DNA of 64,000 nt from Streptomyces halobius (GCF_023277745.1 NZ_CP086322.1:2790001-2854000); one strand, 5' to 3'. Counted from the stretch's first letter, positions 25,166 to 33,940 are shown. Translations and numbers: made by a program. The notes: generated by a model not told the origin, from the letters alone.

Positions 25166-26883
25166 GACAGGCCCTCCGCCAGCGGCCCGAGGGCCAGCGC
25201 CGGGAAGTAGGTCAGACCGGTGACGATCAGGATCGTGCCGACGAGTAGCCCGGTGAAGAGCGGCTTCTCGGTACGCAGGGTGCCCGCGGTCTCCGGGATC
25301 GGCTTCTGGTCGGCGAGCGAGCCGGCCAGCGCGAGCACGAACACCATCGGCAGGAAGCGGCCGAGCAGGATCGCCAGACCGATCGTGGTGTTGTACCAGG
25401 GGGTGTCGGCGTTCAGCCCGGCGAACGCGGAGCCATTGTTGTTGGCGCCGGAGGTGAAGGCGTACAGCACCTCGGAGAAGCCGTGCGGACCGGCGCCCAG
25501 CGCCTTGGTGTTGAGCATCGAGCCCAGGGCGTCCGGCAGCACCATCGAGGCGGCGCTGAAACCGAGCACCAGCGTCGGGGTGATGAGGATGTAGCACGCG
25601 GCGAGCTTGATCTCGCGGGTGCCGATCTTCTTCCCGAGGTACTCGGGCGTACGGCCCACCATCAGGCCGGCGATGAACACCGCGATGATCGCCATCACGA
25701 GCATGCCGTAGAGACCGGAGCCGACGCCGCCCGGCGCGATCTCACCGAGCATCATGCCCAGCAGATCGATGCCGCCGCCGAAGGCCGTGAACGAGGAGTG
25801 GAAGGAGTCCACCGCTCCGGTCGAGGTCAGCGTGGTGGAGACCGAGAAGATCGCGGAGGCGCCGACGCCGAAGCGGGTCTCCTTGCCCTCCATCGCCGCG
25901 CCCGCCGCCTGCAGCGCCGTGCCGCCGTGGGCGAACTCGGTCCACATCATCAGGCAGACGAAGCCGAGCCAGATGACGCCCATCGTGGCCAGGATCGCGT
26001 AGCCCTGCCGCACAGTGCCGACCAGCTTGCCGAAGGTGCGGGTCAGCGAGAACGGGATGACCAGGATCAGGAAGATCTCGAAGAGGTTGGTGAAGGCGTT
26101 GGGGTTCTCGAACGGGTGGGACGAGTTGGCGTTGGCGACGCCGCCGCCGTTGGTGCCTAGCTCCTTGATGACCTCCTGCGAGGCGTACGCACCGCCGCCG
26201 GTCTGCTGGGTGCCGCCCATGCCGTGCTCATTTACCAGCCGGCCGACCTCGTGGATGCCGGAGAAGTTCTGGATGGCGCCGCAGGCGACGAGGACGAGCG
26301 CGCCGATGACCGAGACGGGGAGCAGGATCCGTACGGTGCCGCGCACCAGGTCCGCCCAGAAGTTGCCGAGGTTGCCGGTGGGCCCGCCGGCCTGCCGGCC
26401 ATGGATACCGTGGGCGAAGCCGCGGACGAGGGCGATGGCGACGGCGACGGCGATGCCGGTCGCGGCCGACACGAAGTTCTGCACCGCCAGGCCGGCCGTC
26501 TGCACGACATGGCCCATGGCCTGTTCGCCGCTGTAGGACTGCCAGTTGGTGTTGGCGACGAACGACGCCGCGGTGTTGAACGCCTGGTCCGGGCTGATCG
26601 ACGCGAAGCCGAAGGACAGCGGCAGGATGCCCTGGACCCGCTGCAGCAGGAACAGGAAGAGCACACCCGCCACGGAGAAGGCGAGGACGCCGCGGAGATA
26701 TGCGGGCCACCGCATCTCCGCGTCCGGATTGGCGCCGATGCAGCGGTAGATGACCTTCTCGACGCGGAGGTGCTTTGAGGAACTGTAGACGGCGGCCATG
26801 TAGTCGCCGAGGGGACGGTATGCCAGGGCCAGTGCTGCGATCAGCGCTGTCAGCTGGAGCACGCCTGCGAGAACGGGGCTCAT
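25162..26883 (-). CDS. kdpA: KdpA, potassium-translocating subunit
   Basis: This 573-aa membrane protein of the K+ channel/transporter superfamily has about ten membrane spans. The four selectivity-filter-type loops are visible, for example [37 protein letters not shown] and [13 protein letters not shown]. It provides the ion pathway of KdpFABC. The ATG at 26883 follows kdpF by 9 bases. It is overlapped by kdpB at its 3' end. Confidence 0.96.
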   Translation of the reverse strand: MSPVLAGVLQLTALIAALALAYRPLGDYMAAVYSSSKHLRVEKVIYRCIGANPDAEMRWPAYLRGVLAFSVAGVLFLFLLQRVQGILPLSFGFASISPDQAFNTAASFVANTNWQSYSGEQAMGHVVQTAGLAVQNFVSAATGIAVAVAIALVRGFAHGIHGRQAGGPTGNLGNFWADLVRGTVRILLPVSVIGALVLVACGAIQNFSGIHEVGRLVNEHGMGGTQQTGGGAYASQEVIKELGTNGGGVANANSSHPFENPNAFTNLFEIFLILVIPFSLTRTFGKLVGTVRQGYAILATMGVIWLGFVCLMMWTEFAHGGTALQAAGAAMEGKETRFGVGASAIFSVSTTLTSTGAVDSFHSSFTAFGGGIDLLGMMLGEIAPGGVGSGLYGMLVMAIIAVFIAGLMVGRTPEYLGKKIGTREIKLAACYILITPTLVLGFSAASMVLPDALGSMLNTKALGAGPHGFSEVLYAFTSGANNNGSAFAGLNADTPWYNTTIGLAILLGRFLPMVFVLALAGSLADQKPIPETAGTLRTEKPLFTGLLVGTILIVTGLTYFPALALGPLAEGLS

Positions 26884-26892
26884 ATGTGGCTC

Positions 26893-26982
26893 TCAGAACC
26901 TCTCCGGGAAGACGAGGGCGAGGACCAGGTAGCCGAGCAGGCAGACGGCCACTATGAGGCCGACGATGTTTTCCACGGTCAC
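26893..26982 (-). CDS. kdpF: KdpF, small membrane subunit
   Basis: This 29-aa peptide starts at a GTG (26982) and reads MTVENIVGLIVAVCLLGYLV, ending LALVFPERF. It is one membrane helix with the typical KdpF C terminus; the usual length is 29-30 aa. KdpF acts as a lipid-like stabiliser of the complex. Its start overlaps the stop of a preceding miniprotein gene by GTGA. Confidence 0.9.
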   Translation of the reverse strand: MTVENIVGLIVAVCLLGYLVLALVFPERF

Positions 26983-27062
26983 AGCCTCGTCACCCCTTTG
27001 GCGACGAGAGCCACCAACGCGAAGACCGCGATCGTGACGACGACGAAGGCCACGTCGGCCAT
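26979..27062 (-). CDS. 27-aa single-span membrane miniprotein preceding kdpF
   Basis: An ATG at 27062, with CTAGGAG 8-14 bases upstream, opens a 27-codon frame (MADVAFVVVTIAVFALVALV, then AKGVTRL). It is a single hydrophobic helix with a positively charged end. It is the first gene of the kdp operon and overlaps kdpF by GTGA, so it is probably translated. No function is known. It could be a second small subunit of the pump or a translational leader. Confidence 0.7.
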   Translation of the reverse strand: MADVAFVVVTIAVFALVALVAKGVTRL

Positions 27063-27131
27063 CGTGTGCTCCTAGGTGATGGGGAGTTGGGACCCCCAGA
27101 GCAAACCGTCCGTCCGGCCCGCCCCGACGGC

Positions 27132-27182
27132 CGTTGACGCCTCCCTTACGGCCACGAACGGGGCGTTGACGGAATCCTTACG
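27132..27182 (-). promoter_or_regulatory. Tandem CGTMA direct repeats upstream of kdp operon, candidate KdpE operator
   Basis: On the minus strand CGTAAGG-N4-CGTCAACG occurs twice, at 27182-27164 and 27150-27132, 32 bp apart. CGTMA cores therefore fall at 0, 11, 32 and 43 bp, all on one helical face. This suits OmpR-family dimers such as KdpE. It starts 70 bp upstream of the first kdp ORF. Confidence 0.6.
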
Positions 27183-27209
27183 CCTAGGGCTCTGGCCTGC
27201 AAAAACACC

Positions 27210-27247
27210 GGAGGGCCGTACTCCCTCAAACGGGAATACGGCCCTCC
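27210..27247 (-). terminator. Rho-independent terminator of the DUF3710 operon
   Basis: GGAGGGCCGTA pairs with TACGGCCCTCC, with additional inner pairs (TCCC/GGGA), around a short loop. On the minus strand the stem is followed within four bases by TTTTT (27201-27205), a classical U tract unusual in this genome. It isolates kdp from the upstream dut-DUF3710 operon. Confidence 0.88.
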
Positions 27248-27309
27248 GCGACCGCCTCTGCCGAGCCGCTTGCTGGCGCGTTTCGCACCGCCGCGGCCCG
27301 TGGTGTGCT

Positions 27310-28071
27310 TCAGCGGATCTCGGTGATCTCCGGTCCGCGCTCCAGGCGCTCCACACCACCGCCGAAACGCGAGGTCTCGGCCGGCTCCTGCTGCACGCCG
27401 TCCGGCACCATCTGGGCGTCGTCCGGCAGCTTCAGGACGATCGGGTCGCGCGGCGCCATGGGGGCGTCACCGCGGACGATGACGGTGTCCCGGAAGATGT
27501 GCTCCAGCACCCCGGCGGCCTGCGGCTGCACCGCGCCCTGGCCGGAGATCACGCCGCGCAGGAACCACCGCGGACCGTCGACGCCGACGAAGCGCACGAC
27601 CTGCACACCGTTCGTCCCGTCCGGCAGCTGCACCGGCACTTGGGCGCGCAGCTCCCAGCCCAGCGGGCCCTCGACCTCGTCGATGACCCCGCCCTGCTGG
27701 GTGATGCCGGAGGCGATCTCCTCTCGGACCTCGCCCCAGATCCCCTCGTTACGGGGGGCGGCGAACCCCTGCAGCTGCACGGCGCTGTCCTGCAGCACCA
27801 CGGTCGCCGCGACGATCGCGTCACCGGCGACCTCCACCCGCAGCTCCATGCCCTCGACACCGGGCACGAACAGACCGCCCAGGTCCACCCGGCCCTCGCC
27901 CGGCTCCTTGACCTCCGAGGCGTCCCAGGGGCCGTCGGGCCGCGGCGCCGGCGGGAGGCTCACCCGCTCCTCCTCGTCCGCGACGGTCTCGTCCGAAGCC
28001 GCTTCCTCGGCGAGCTCCGCCACCTCGGCCGACTCTTCAGGAGCCTCGTTCTTCTTGCGACGTCCGAACAC
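27310..28071 (-). CDS. DUF3710 protein
   Basis: This 253-aa soluble protein (Rv2696c type) begins VFGRRKKNEAP and has an acidic, low-complexity N-terminal 60 residues. A conserved core follows, including VDLGGLFVP, LQGFAAPRNEGIWGEVREEI and RFVGVDGPRWFLRG. The GTG at 28071 lies one base after the dUTPase stop and is preceded by AAGGA, so translation is coupled. Molecular function is unknown. The conserved pairing with dut suggests a nucleotide or genome-maintenance link, which is inference. Confidence 0.85.
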   Translation of the reverse strand: MFGRRKKNEAPEESAEVAELAEEAASDETVADEEERVSLPPAPRPDGPWDASEVKEPGEGRVDLGGLFVPGVEGMELRVEVAGDAIVAATVVLQDSAVQLQGFAAPRNEGIWGEVREEIASGITQQGGVIDEVEGPLGWELRAQVPVQLPDGTNGVQVVRFVGVDGPRWFLRGVISGQGAVQPQAAGVLEHIFRDTVIVRGDAPMAPRDPIVLKLPDDAQMVPDGVQQEPAETSRFGGGVERLERGPEITEIR

Positions 28072-28072
28072 G

Positions 28073-28594
28073 TCACTGTCCTTCCCGGTCGGCACCGACC
28101 GATGCGTATTCATTCCCGCCCGTGGAGCCGCCCACCGCCGCATGACCGCCGGTGGAACCGAATCCCCCCTCGGCCCGCGCCGAGCCGGGAAGCTCCGCCA
28201 CCTCGTGGAAGCGCACCTTCTCGACCTGCTGGACGACCAATTGGGCGATCCGGTCGAACCTCTCGAACCGCACGCTCTCGCGCGGATCCAGATTGACCAC
28301 GATCACCTTGATTTCCCCACGGTACCCGGCATCCACCGTCCCAGGGGCATTCACCAACGCCAGTCCGCAGCGGGCCGCCAGACCCGACCGCGGATGCACA
28401 AAGGCGGCATAGCCGTCCGGCAGCGCGATCGACACTCCGGTGGGGAGCACGGCGCGCTCCCCCGGGGCGAGCTCGGCGGCCTCGGTGGTCACCAGATCCA
28501 CTCCCGCGTCGCCCGGATGCCCGTACGCGGGGACGGGCACCTCCGGGTCCAGCCGCCGCAGCAGCACATCCACCGGATTCCGTACCTGACTCAC
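28073..28594 (-). CDS. dut: dUTP diphosphatase
   Basis: This 173-aa trimeric dUTPase has all five family motifs: PGDAGVDL, HPRSGLAARCG, GTVDAGYRGEI, RFDRIAQLVV and the C-terminal arm GGFGSTGGH. It hydrolyses dUTP to dUMP, preventing uracil incorporation and supplying dTMP synthesis. The GTG start at 28594 overlaps the thioesterase stop (GTGA). The C-terminal tail beyond motif 5 is about 20 residues longer than in E. coli. Confidence 0.96.
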   Translation of the reverse strand: MSQVRNPVDVLLRRLDPEVPVPAYGHPGDAGVDLVTTEAAELAPGERAVLPTGVSIALPDGYAAFVHPRSGLAARCGLALVNAPGTVDAGYRGEIKVIVVNLDPRESVRFERFDRIAQLVVQQVEKVRFHEVAELPGSARAEGGFGSTGGHAAVGGSTGGNEYASVGADREGQ

Positions 28595-29193
28595 GGGTTC
28601 ACCTCAAACGCTCGCGCACGCCTGACCTGGTCCGGGTCGGCCATCGCCGCCTGGATCTCCTCGGCCCTTCCGTTGTCGATGAAGTGGTCGACCTTCACCT
28701 CGATGAAGACGGCCTGCGCGCGCACCGCGACCGGGCCGTCCGGGCCGCCTATCCGCCCGACGGCCGTCGAGTAGATCTTCCGCCCGTGCACCGCGGTGAC
28801 CCGCGCGTCCAGATGCAGCACGGTGCCCAGCGGCACCGGCCGTACGTAGTCGGTCACCAGCCGGCCGGTCACCGCGATCACCCGCAGCAGCCAGTTCAGC
28901 GCGCCGAGCGTCTCGTCCAGCGCGGTGGCCAGAACCCCGCCGTGCGCCAGGCCGGGTGCGCCCTGGTGGGCCTCCTTGACGGTGAACTCGGCGAGCACGC
29001 GCACACCGTCACCGGCCCGCGCCTCCAGGTGCAGGCCGTGCGGCTGACCCGTGCCACAGCCGAAGCACCGGTCGTAGTGCGCGCCGAGGAGTTCTCCGGG
29101 CGCCGGCGCGTCGGGATGCCGGACCGGAGCGACGGCGTCCTTCGGTGGCGTCAGCCGCGGCAGCTCCGTCCTCGTTTCGTCAGTTCCACTCAC
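28591..29193 (-). CDS. PaaI-type hot-dog thioesterase
   Basis: This 200-aa protein has a hot-dog fold: DRCFGCGTGQPHGLHLEARA, then GLAHGGVLATALDETLGALN, the usual helix with the catalytic Asp/Glu region. It probably hydrolyses acyl-CoA thioesters; the substrate is unknown. The GTG at 29193 (VSGTDETRTELP) is chosen as the first plausible start before the conserved part; an in-frame frame extends further upstream without homology. It is first gene of the operon with dut and DUF3710 and divergent from the DUF3093 gene. Confidence 0.83.
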   Translation of the reverse strand: MSGTDETRTELPRLTPPKDAVAPVRHPDAPAPGELLGAHYDRCFGCGTGQPHGLHLEARAGDGVRVLAEFTVKEAHQGAPGLAHGGVLATALDETLGALNWLLRVIAVTGRLVTDYVRPVPLGTVLHLDARVTAVHGRKIYSTAVGRIGGPDGPVAVRAQAVFIEVKVDHFIDNGRAEEIQAAMADPDQVRRARAFEVNP

Positions 29194-29251
29194 GAGTGCA
29201 GACCCTACCCGCGCGCGTAACGGGCCCGCGCCGCCGTGCCAAGCTGGAGCC

Positions 29252-29695
29252 ATGCAGTCGTACGAAGAACGCCTCACCGTGCCCCGCTCCTGGTGGGTGA
29301 TCGCCGGCCTGGTCGGCGTCGCCTGTGCCCTGATGCTGCTCCCTCTCGGGACGCTGCCGATGCTCGGCGGGCTGATCGGCGGCGCGGCGCTGGCGGCGGT
29401 GGCGGCCAGCTCGTACGGCTCGGTGCGGATCCGGGTGGTCGGCGGTGCGCTGGTCGCGGGCGACGCGAGGATACCGGTGACGGCGCTGGGCGAGGCGACG
29501 GCGCTGAACGGGGACGAGGCGCTGGCGTGGCGTACGCACAAGGCCGATGCCCGTGCGTTCATGCTGCTGCGCGGCTACATTCCGACCGCGGTGCGGGTGG
29601 AGGTCGACGATCCGTCGGACCCGACGCCGTACGCGTACCTCTCGACGCGGGAGCCGGAGCGGCTGGTGGCGGCCCTGAAGGCGGTACGTGCCTAA
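29252..29695 (+). CDS. DUF3093 membrane protein
   Basis: This 147-aa protein (Rv2698 type) has two adjacent hydrophobic segments (WWVIAGLVGVACALMLLPLG and MLGGLIGGAALAAVAASSYG). A conserved soluble part follows, including TAVRVEVDDPSDPTPYAYLS. Its function is unknown. Divergence from the thioesterase-dut operon is conserved in actinobacteria. Confidence 0.85.
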   Translation: MQSYEERLTVPRSWWVIAGLVGVACALMLLPLGTLPMLGGLIGGAALAAVAASSYGSVRIRVVGGALVAGDARIPVTALGEATALNGDEALAWRTHKADARAFMLLRGYIPTAVRVEVDDPSDPTPYAYLSTREPERLVAALKAVRA

Positions 29696-29752
29696 GGAGG
29701 GGGTCGGCACGTAGTGCCGTCTTCTGGGGCGGAGGCGGGTGACGGGAGGGAG

Positions 29753-30640
29753 TCAGTCACCCGATCCGGGCCGGGCGGAGCCGGCCCACTTGCCCACCAG
29801 GAGGGCGTCACGCGAGGCGCCGGGCAGGACGTCCCACGGCACCCGCCGGGCGCGCAGATCCCTACGGACCCGGTCGGCGAGCTTTCTGGTGTCCCGCCGG
29901 TTCATGAACGCCCCGACGGCGGCGCCGATCATGAACGGCGCGAGGTTGGGAAGGTTGCGCAGGGTGCGCTTCATGATCTGCTGGCGCAGTTCGCGCTTCA
30001 GCTGCCCGCCGAGTGCGGCGTTCACCGTGGCCGGTTTGGTGACCTCGATGCCCCGTTCCTCGGTCCAGGACGTCAGATAGGCCGTCGCGCGCTGCTTGAG
30101 GTTCCCGGCCGGCCGCAGGCCGTAGACCTCGTGCAGCTCGGCGATCAGCTTGATCTCGACCGAGGCGACGCCGACCACCTCGGCGGCCAGCTCGGCCGGC
30201 ATGGCGGGCGGTACGGGCAGCATCGCCGCCGCACCCACGCCCGCTCCGACGGTGGCACTGCCCCGGCAGGCGCCCACCACGAGCTTGTCGGCCAGTTCCT
30301 CGGGGGGCAGGCCGGGGAACTGGGCGCGCAGCGTGGCGAGGTCGCGGACCGGGATCCGCGGGGCGGTGTCGATGATCCGGTCGGCGACCGCGGCGAGCAG
30401 CCCCCGCAGCTTCGCGCGGGAGAGGGCCCCGGAACGCGCGCTCACCTTGCCGGCACCGCGCCGGACCTCGGCCGCGAGCGAGGCCGGGCGGCCCCGCCCC
30501 TGCACGGCGCGGGTGATCCGCTCCGCGGGGAAGGCGGTCGGGGCGGCGGGCACGGGCGCGGTGTCGTCGTGTGATCGTGCGCCGGCCGCCGGGCCTGTCC
30601 CGCCCTTGCGTCCCTTGCGGAACAGGTTCGCGCCTGCCAC
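29753..30640 (-). CDS. Hypothetical protein with central glycine-rich hydrophobic segment
   Basis: I do not recognise this 295-aa protein with certainty. It has a basic N terminus, then LRAQFPGLPPEELADKLVVG, a Gly/Ala/Pro-rich segment (ATVGAGVGAAAMLPVPPAMP) and a helix with acidic and basic residues (ASVEIKLIAELHEVYGLR). A second hydrophobic Gly-containing helix (APFMIGAAVGAFMNRRDTRK) follows. The layout resembles EcsC-type membrane-associated proteins. The GTG at 30640 is the start. It is downstream of the DUF4193 gene on the same strand. Confidence 0.75.
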   Translation of the reverse strand: MAGANLFRKGRKGGTGPAAGARSHDDTAPVPAAPTAFPAERITRAVQGRGRPASLAAEVRRGAGKVSARSGALSRAKLRGLLAAVADRIIDTAPRIPVRDLATLRAQFPGLPPEELADKLVVGACRGSATVGAGVGAAAMLPVPPAMPAELAAEVVGVASVEIKLIAELHEVYGLRPAGNLKQRATAYLTSWTEERGIEVTKPATVNAALGGQLKRELRQQIMKRTLRNLPNLAPFMIGAAVGAFMNRRDTRKLADRVRRDLRARRVPWDVLPGASRDALLVGKWAGSARPGSGD

Positions 30641-30654
30641 GGCGTCTGCCCGTC

Positions 30655-30957
30655 TCAGGCCGCGCAGTCGCGGCAGATCGGGTTGCCGTTCTTGTCCTCC
30701 GCGGCGAGCTGGCTGCGGTGGTGCACCAGGAAGCAGCTCATGCAGGTGAACTCGTCCTGCTGCTTGGGCAGAACGCGGACGGCGAGCTCCTCGTTCGAGA
30801 GGTCGGCGCCGGGCAGCTCCAGGCCCTCGGCCTGCTCGAACTCGTCGACGTCGACGGCCGAGGCGGACTTGTCGTTCCGCCGCGACTTCAGTTCCTCGAT
30901 GCTGTCCTCATTGAGGTCGTCATCGGTCTTGCGTGGGGTGTCGTAATCCGTAGCCAT
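30655..30957 (-). CDS. DUF4193 zinc-ribbon-like protein
   Basis: This 100-aa protein (Rv2699c type) has an acidic N-terminal half (DDDLNEDSIEELKSRRNDKS). The C-terminal half carries two Cys pairs, CMSC and CRDC, separated by about 23 residues, consistent with a zinc ribbon. The ATG at 30957 is preceded by GGGGGAGAG. It is widely conserved in actinobacteria with unknown function, possibly RNA-polymerase or DNA associated. Confidence 0.88.
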   Translation of the reverse strand: MATDYDTPRKTDDDLNEDSIEELKSRRNDKSASAVDVDEFEQAEGLELPGADLSNEELAVRVLPKQQDEFTCMSCFLVHHRSQLAAEDKNGNPICRDCAA

Positions 30958-31497
30958 TTGTCGCTCTCCCCCTCTGGGTGTCTGCGGTGTCTCAGCGCAG
31001 GTAACGCGTGAGAGGCCGGACTTGTGCCCGACCTGAGGCGGAGATTTTGCCTCACATCAAGGTCTGTTACTCAATCGACACCCAACCGGCCCCCTGAAGA
31101 GGTGATCGGTTTGGATGGCGATCAGGACCGTACACGGTCCGAATGTCGCACCTCGCGCAGCCCATCACGTGTACTTCCCGTGATCAGGGCCTTGGGAAAC
31201 CAGGATTTTCCCGGCTTTCCACCAGGCGGTTTGATCACAGAACGTAGATGGCCGGAAATTCGCGGCTGTGAGGGATCACACACGATCAAGGTGGCCGGCG
31301 GACCGGCCGAATTCCGCGCAAAGCGAACTTGGCGAAGGATCCCCGCCGACCCACCCTCTCGTCAAACCGGCGGCAGGTCGCCGGACGGCGGCGCGGCGGG
31401 CGATCGTACGCACAGAAGTCCTACGGGGCGCCGGGGCCGCGCGGCGTTCACGGCCCGTACAGCCCCATACCGTTCCGTTACCGTCCCCGCCCTCCCG
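30958..31497. other. 540-bp intergenic region between cutS and DUF4193
   Basis: I see no gene. It holds several dyads: TGAGGC-N9-GCCTCA (31034-31054), ATCACG-N9-CGTGAT (about 31165-31187), and TTGATC (31231-31236) with GATCAA (31284-31289). GC is lower than in flanking genes. It carries the DUF4193 promoter on the minus strand and the cutS 3' end; the dyads suggest regulation. Confidence 0.45.
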
Positions 31498-32769
31498 TCA
31501 GAGCGGCAGGACGACCCGCACCACCAGCCCGCCGCCTTCGCGGGGCTCGGCGGTGATGGCGCCGTCGTGCGCCCGCACCACGGACTTCACGATGGACAGC
31601 CCCAGACCGACGCCCTTGTCGCTGCCGGTCCGCTCGGTGCGCAGCCGCCGGAAGGGCTCGAAGAGATTCTCGATCTCGTAGGCGGGGACCACGGGGCCGG
31701 TGTTGGTGACCACCAGCACCGCGCAACCGGGCTGCGGCTCGGTGGTGACCTCGACCCAGCCCTCCTCGGGAACGTTGTAGCGCACCGCGTTCTGCACGAG
31801 GTTCAGCGCGATCCGCTCCAGCAGCACACCGTTGCCCTGGACGAAGACCTGCTGACGGACCCCGCGCAACGCCACGCCCTTGGTGTGCGCCTCCTCGCGG
31901 GTCTGCTCGACCGCCTGCGCCGCGACCTCCGACAGATCCACGGGCTTCTTGTCGACGACCTTGTTCTCACTGCGGGCGAGCAGCAGCAGCCCCTCCACCA
32001 GCTGCTCACTGCGCTCGTTCGTCGCCAGCAGCGTCTTGCCCAGCTGCGCCAGCTCCGGGGACGCGTCCGGATCGGCGAGCTGGACCTCCAGCAGCGTGCG
32101 GTTGATCGCCAACGGGGTACGCAGCTCGTGCGAAGCGTTGGAGACAAAGCGACGCTGCGACTCGAAGGCCCGGTCCAGCCGGTCCAGCATCTCGTCGAAC
32201 GTATCGGCCAGCTCCTTGAGCTCATCGTCCGGACCGCCCAGCTCGATCCGGCGGTGCAGATCCGAGCCGGCCACCCGCTGCGCGGTCCGCGTGATCCGGC
32301 CCAGCGGCGACAGCACCCGCCCCGCCATCGCGTACCCGAACGCGAACGCCACCACGGTCAGCCCCATCAGCGCCATCAGCGAGCGCTGGAGCAGGGTGTC
32401 GAGGGCGGCCGCCCGCTGGTGCAGCAGACACTGACTGACCTCGCTGTTCAGCTGCGGGATGTCCCCCACCGCGGTCAGCCCGGGACAGGTGCTGCTGTAG
32501 ATCTCCAGCTGCTTCGCGCCCACGATCTTGAAGGGCAGTTGGTTTCCGGCGCTCAGCGCGTTCGCGGCCAGCATGTAGATGATCGTGAGCAGCACGATGC
32601 CGGCCATCAGGAACATGCCGCCGTACAGCAGCGTGAGCCTTATCCGGATGGTCGGCCGCAGCCAGGGGAAGGGCCGGACATTGACCGGCTTGGGGTCCCA
32701 GGTGGGCTTGGGCGGAGCGGCGGGCGGCGGGGTGGACGCCGCCTTGGAGAACGAGGGCAGGGAGGGCAT
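31498..32769 (-). CDS. cutS: CutS, sensor histidine kinase
   Basis: This 423-aa two-span kinase has membrane segments at about residues 45-70 and 132-152 flanking a ~65-residue extracytoplasmic sensor with exactly two cysteines, C94 (YSSTCPGL) and C114 (SQCLLH). A HAMP domain follows, then HisKA SNASHELRTPLAIN and ATPase boxes NLVQNAVRYN and DKGVGLGLSIVK. CutRS is a conserved Streptomyces two-component system reported to monitor extracytoplasmic protein folding or disulfide state; the Cys pair fits. It lies six bases downstream of cutR. Confidence 0.9.
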   Translation of the reverse strand: MPSLPSFSKAASTPPPAAPPKPTWDPKPVNVRPFPWLRPTIRIRLTLLYGGMFLMAGIVLLTIIYMLAANALSAGNQLPFKIVGAKQLEIYSSTCPGLTAVGDIPQLNSEVSQCLLHQRAAALDTLLQRSLMALMGLTVVAFAFGYAMAGRVLSPLGRITRTAQRVAGSDLHRRIELGGPDDELKELADTFDEMLDRLDRAFESQRRFVSNASHELRTPLAINRTLLEVQLADPDASPELAQLGKTLLATNERSEQLVEGLLLLARSENKVVDKKPVDLSEVAAQAVEQTREEAHTKGVALRGVRQQVFVQGNGVLLERIALNLVQNAVRYNVPEEGWVEVTTEPQPGCAVLVVTNTGPVVPAYEIENLFEPFRRLRTERTGSDKGVGLGLSIVKSVVRAHDGAITAEPREGGGLVVRVVLPL

Positions 32770-32775
32770 CGCCGG

Positions 32776-33429
32776 TCAGATCCGGTATCCCGAGCCGGGG
32801 ACGGTGACGATCACCGCGGGTTCGCCGAGTTTGCGGCGCAGCGTCATGACCGTGACCCGTACGACGTTGGTGAACGGATCGGTGTTCTCGTCCCAGGCTT
32901 TCTCCAGAAGCTGTTCGGCCGAGACGACCGTGCCCTCGCTGCGCATCAGGACCTCCAGGACCGCGAACTCCTTCGGCGCGAGCTGCACCTCCCGGCCGTC
33001 GCGGAAGACCTCACGGCGGTTGGGGTCGAGCTTGATACCGGCCCGCTCCAGGACGGGCGGCAGCGCGACGGTGGTCCGCCGTCCCAGGGCGCGTACCCGG
33101 GCGGTCAGCTCGGTGAAGGCGAACGGCTTGGGCAGATAGTCGTCCGCGCCGATCTCCAGGCCCTCCACGCGGTCGCTGACGTCGCCGGAGGCGGTGAGCA
33201 TCAGGACGCGGGTCGGCATACCCAGTTCGACGATCTTGCGGCAGACGTCGTCGCCGTGGACCAGCGGGAGGTCGCGGTCGAGGACGATCACGTCGTAGTC
33301 GTTGACCTCGATCCGTTCCAGGGCGGCCGCGCCGTCGTAGACCACGTCGACGGCCATGGCCTCCCGGCGCAGTCCGGTGGCCACCGCATCGGCGAGCAGC
33401 TGCTCGTCCTCGACGACGAGAACACGCAC
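32776..33429 (-). CDS. cutR: CutR, OmpR-family response regulator
   Basis: This 217-aa protein has a receiver domain with phospho-acceptor D51 (VIVLDRDLP) and the invariant Lys in YLPKPFAF. The C-terminal winged helix reads LAPKEFAVLEVLMRSEGTVV and VMTLRRKLG. The GTG at 33429 starts VRVLVVEDEQ. It is the first gene of cutRS. Its targets are not visible; the 317-bp upstream region may hold an autoregulatory site. Confidence 0.91.
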   Translation of the reverse strand: MRVLVVEDEQLLADAVATGLRREAMAVDVVYDGAAALERIEVNDYDVIVLDRDLPLVHGDDVCRKIVELGMPTRVLMLTASGDVSDRVEGLEIGADDYLPKPFAFTELTARVRALGRRTTVALPPVLERAGIKLDPNRREVFRDGREVQLAPKEFAVLEVLMRSEGTVVSAEQLLEKAWDENTDPFTNVVRVTVMTLRRKLGEPAVIVTVPGSGYRI

Positions 33430-33746
33430 GTCGCTAGTCCTTCCTCAGGGCCCTCTCGGGCAGGGCACAACAATGTCTCGGAGCCCTTCCATCCTGCCCC
33501 GTAGAGCCATAAACCGGCAGTAAGAGGGGTGCGGAGGGGCGGAGCCGGATTCCGTCGGCCTGATCGGCGGGATTCCTCCACGGGTTGAGGTTTCCCTGAG
33601 GTTGCGGGTGGGGAGGACGACTGCACACCCGCGATCACGCCCTGTACGGCGCCACGCCACGACCCGGTCCACCGCAGGGGCAACGCCGTGATCACCCACC
33701 CGTCGGCACACCCCCGTGCCACCGACCCACGACGAGGGGGCGCACC
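33430..33746. promoter_or_regulatory. Divergent upstream region of cutR and a 57-aa gene
   Basis: I see no gene. It contains GATCACG near 33630 and CGTGATC near 33690, an inverted pair separated by about 52 bases. It must contain the cutR promoter (minus) and that of the small gene at 33747 (plus). Confidence 0.4.
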
Positions 33747-33920
33747 ATGGACGCGTTCACCGCAGGCATTCTGCAGCGCATAAAGAACACCGAAGCCGAT
33801 CTGGACCGGGCCCGCGCGGCCGGCGACGACTTCCTCGCCGAGGTCGAGCAGGGCGAGCTGGAGGACCTGCAGCGCCTGGCCGTCGAGCACGGCGTCAAGG
33901 TCGGGGTCAGCAGCGTCTGA
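33747..33920 (+). CDS. Conserved small acidic protein, 57 aa
   Basis: ATG at 33747 reads MDAFTAGILQRIKNTEADLD and continues as an amphipathic helical protein ending VGVSSV. It has GC-rich third positions and is followed at once by a terminator, so it is very probably a gene. No catalytic motif is visible. In Streptomyces a similar small ORF lies between cutRS and suhB. The function is unknown; high helix content suggests a small adaptor. Confidence 0.78.
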   Translation: MDAFTAGILQRIKNTEADLDRARAAGDDFLAEVEQGELEDLQRLAVEHGVKVGVSSV

Positions 33921-33940
33921 TTCCCCGGCGCTCGGACATC

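Noticed and set aside
27063..27209. c-di-AMP riboswitch upstream of kdp
   Set aside because: The conserved core is missing; the region instead holds direct repeats suited to KdpE.
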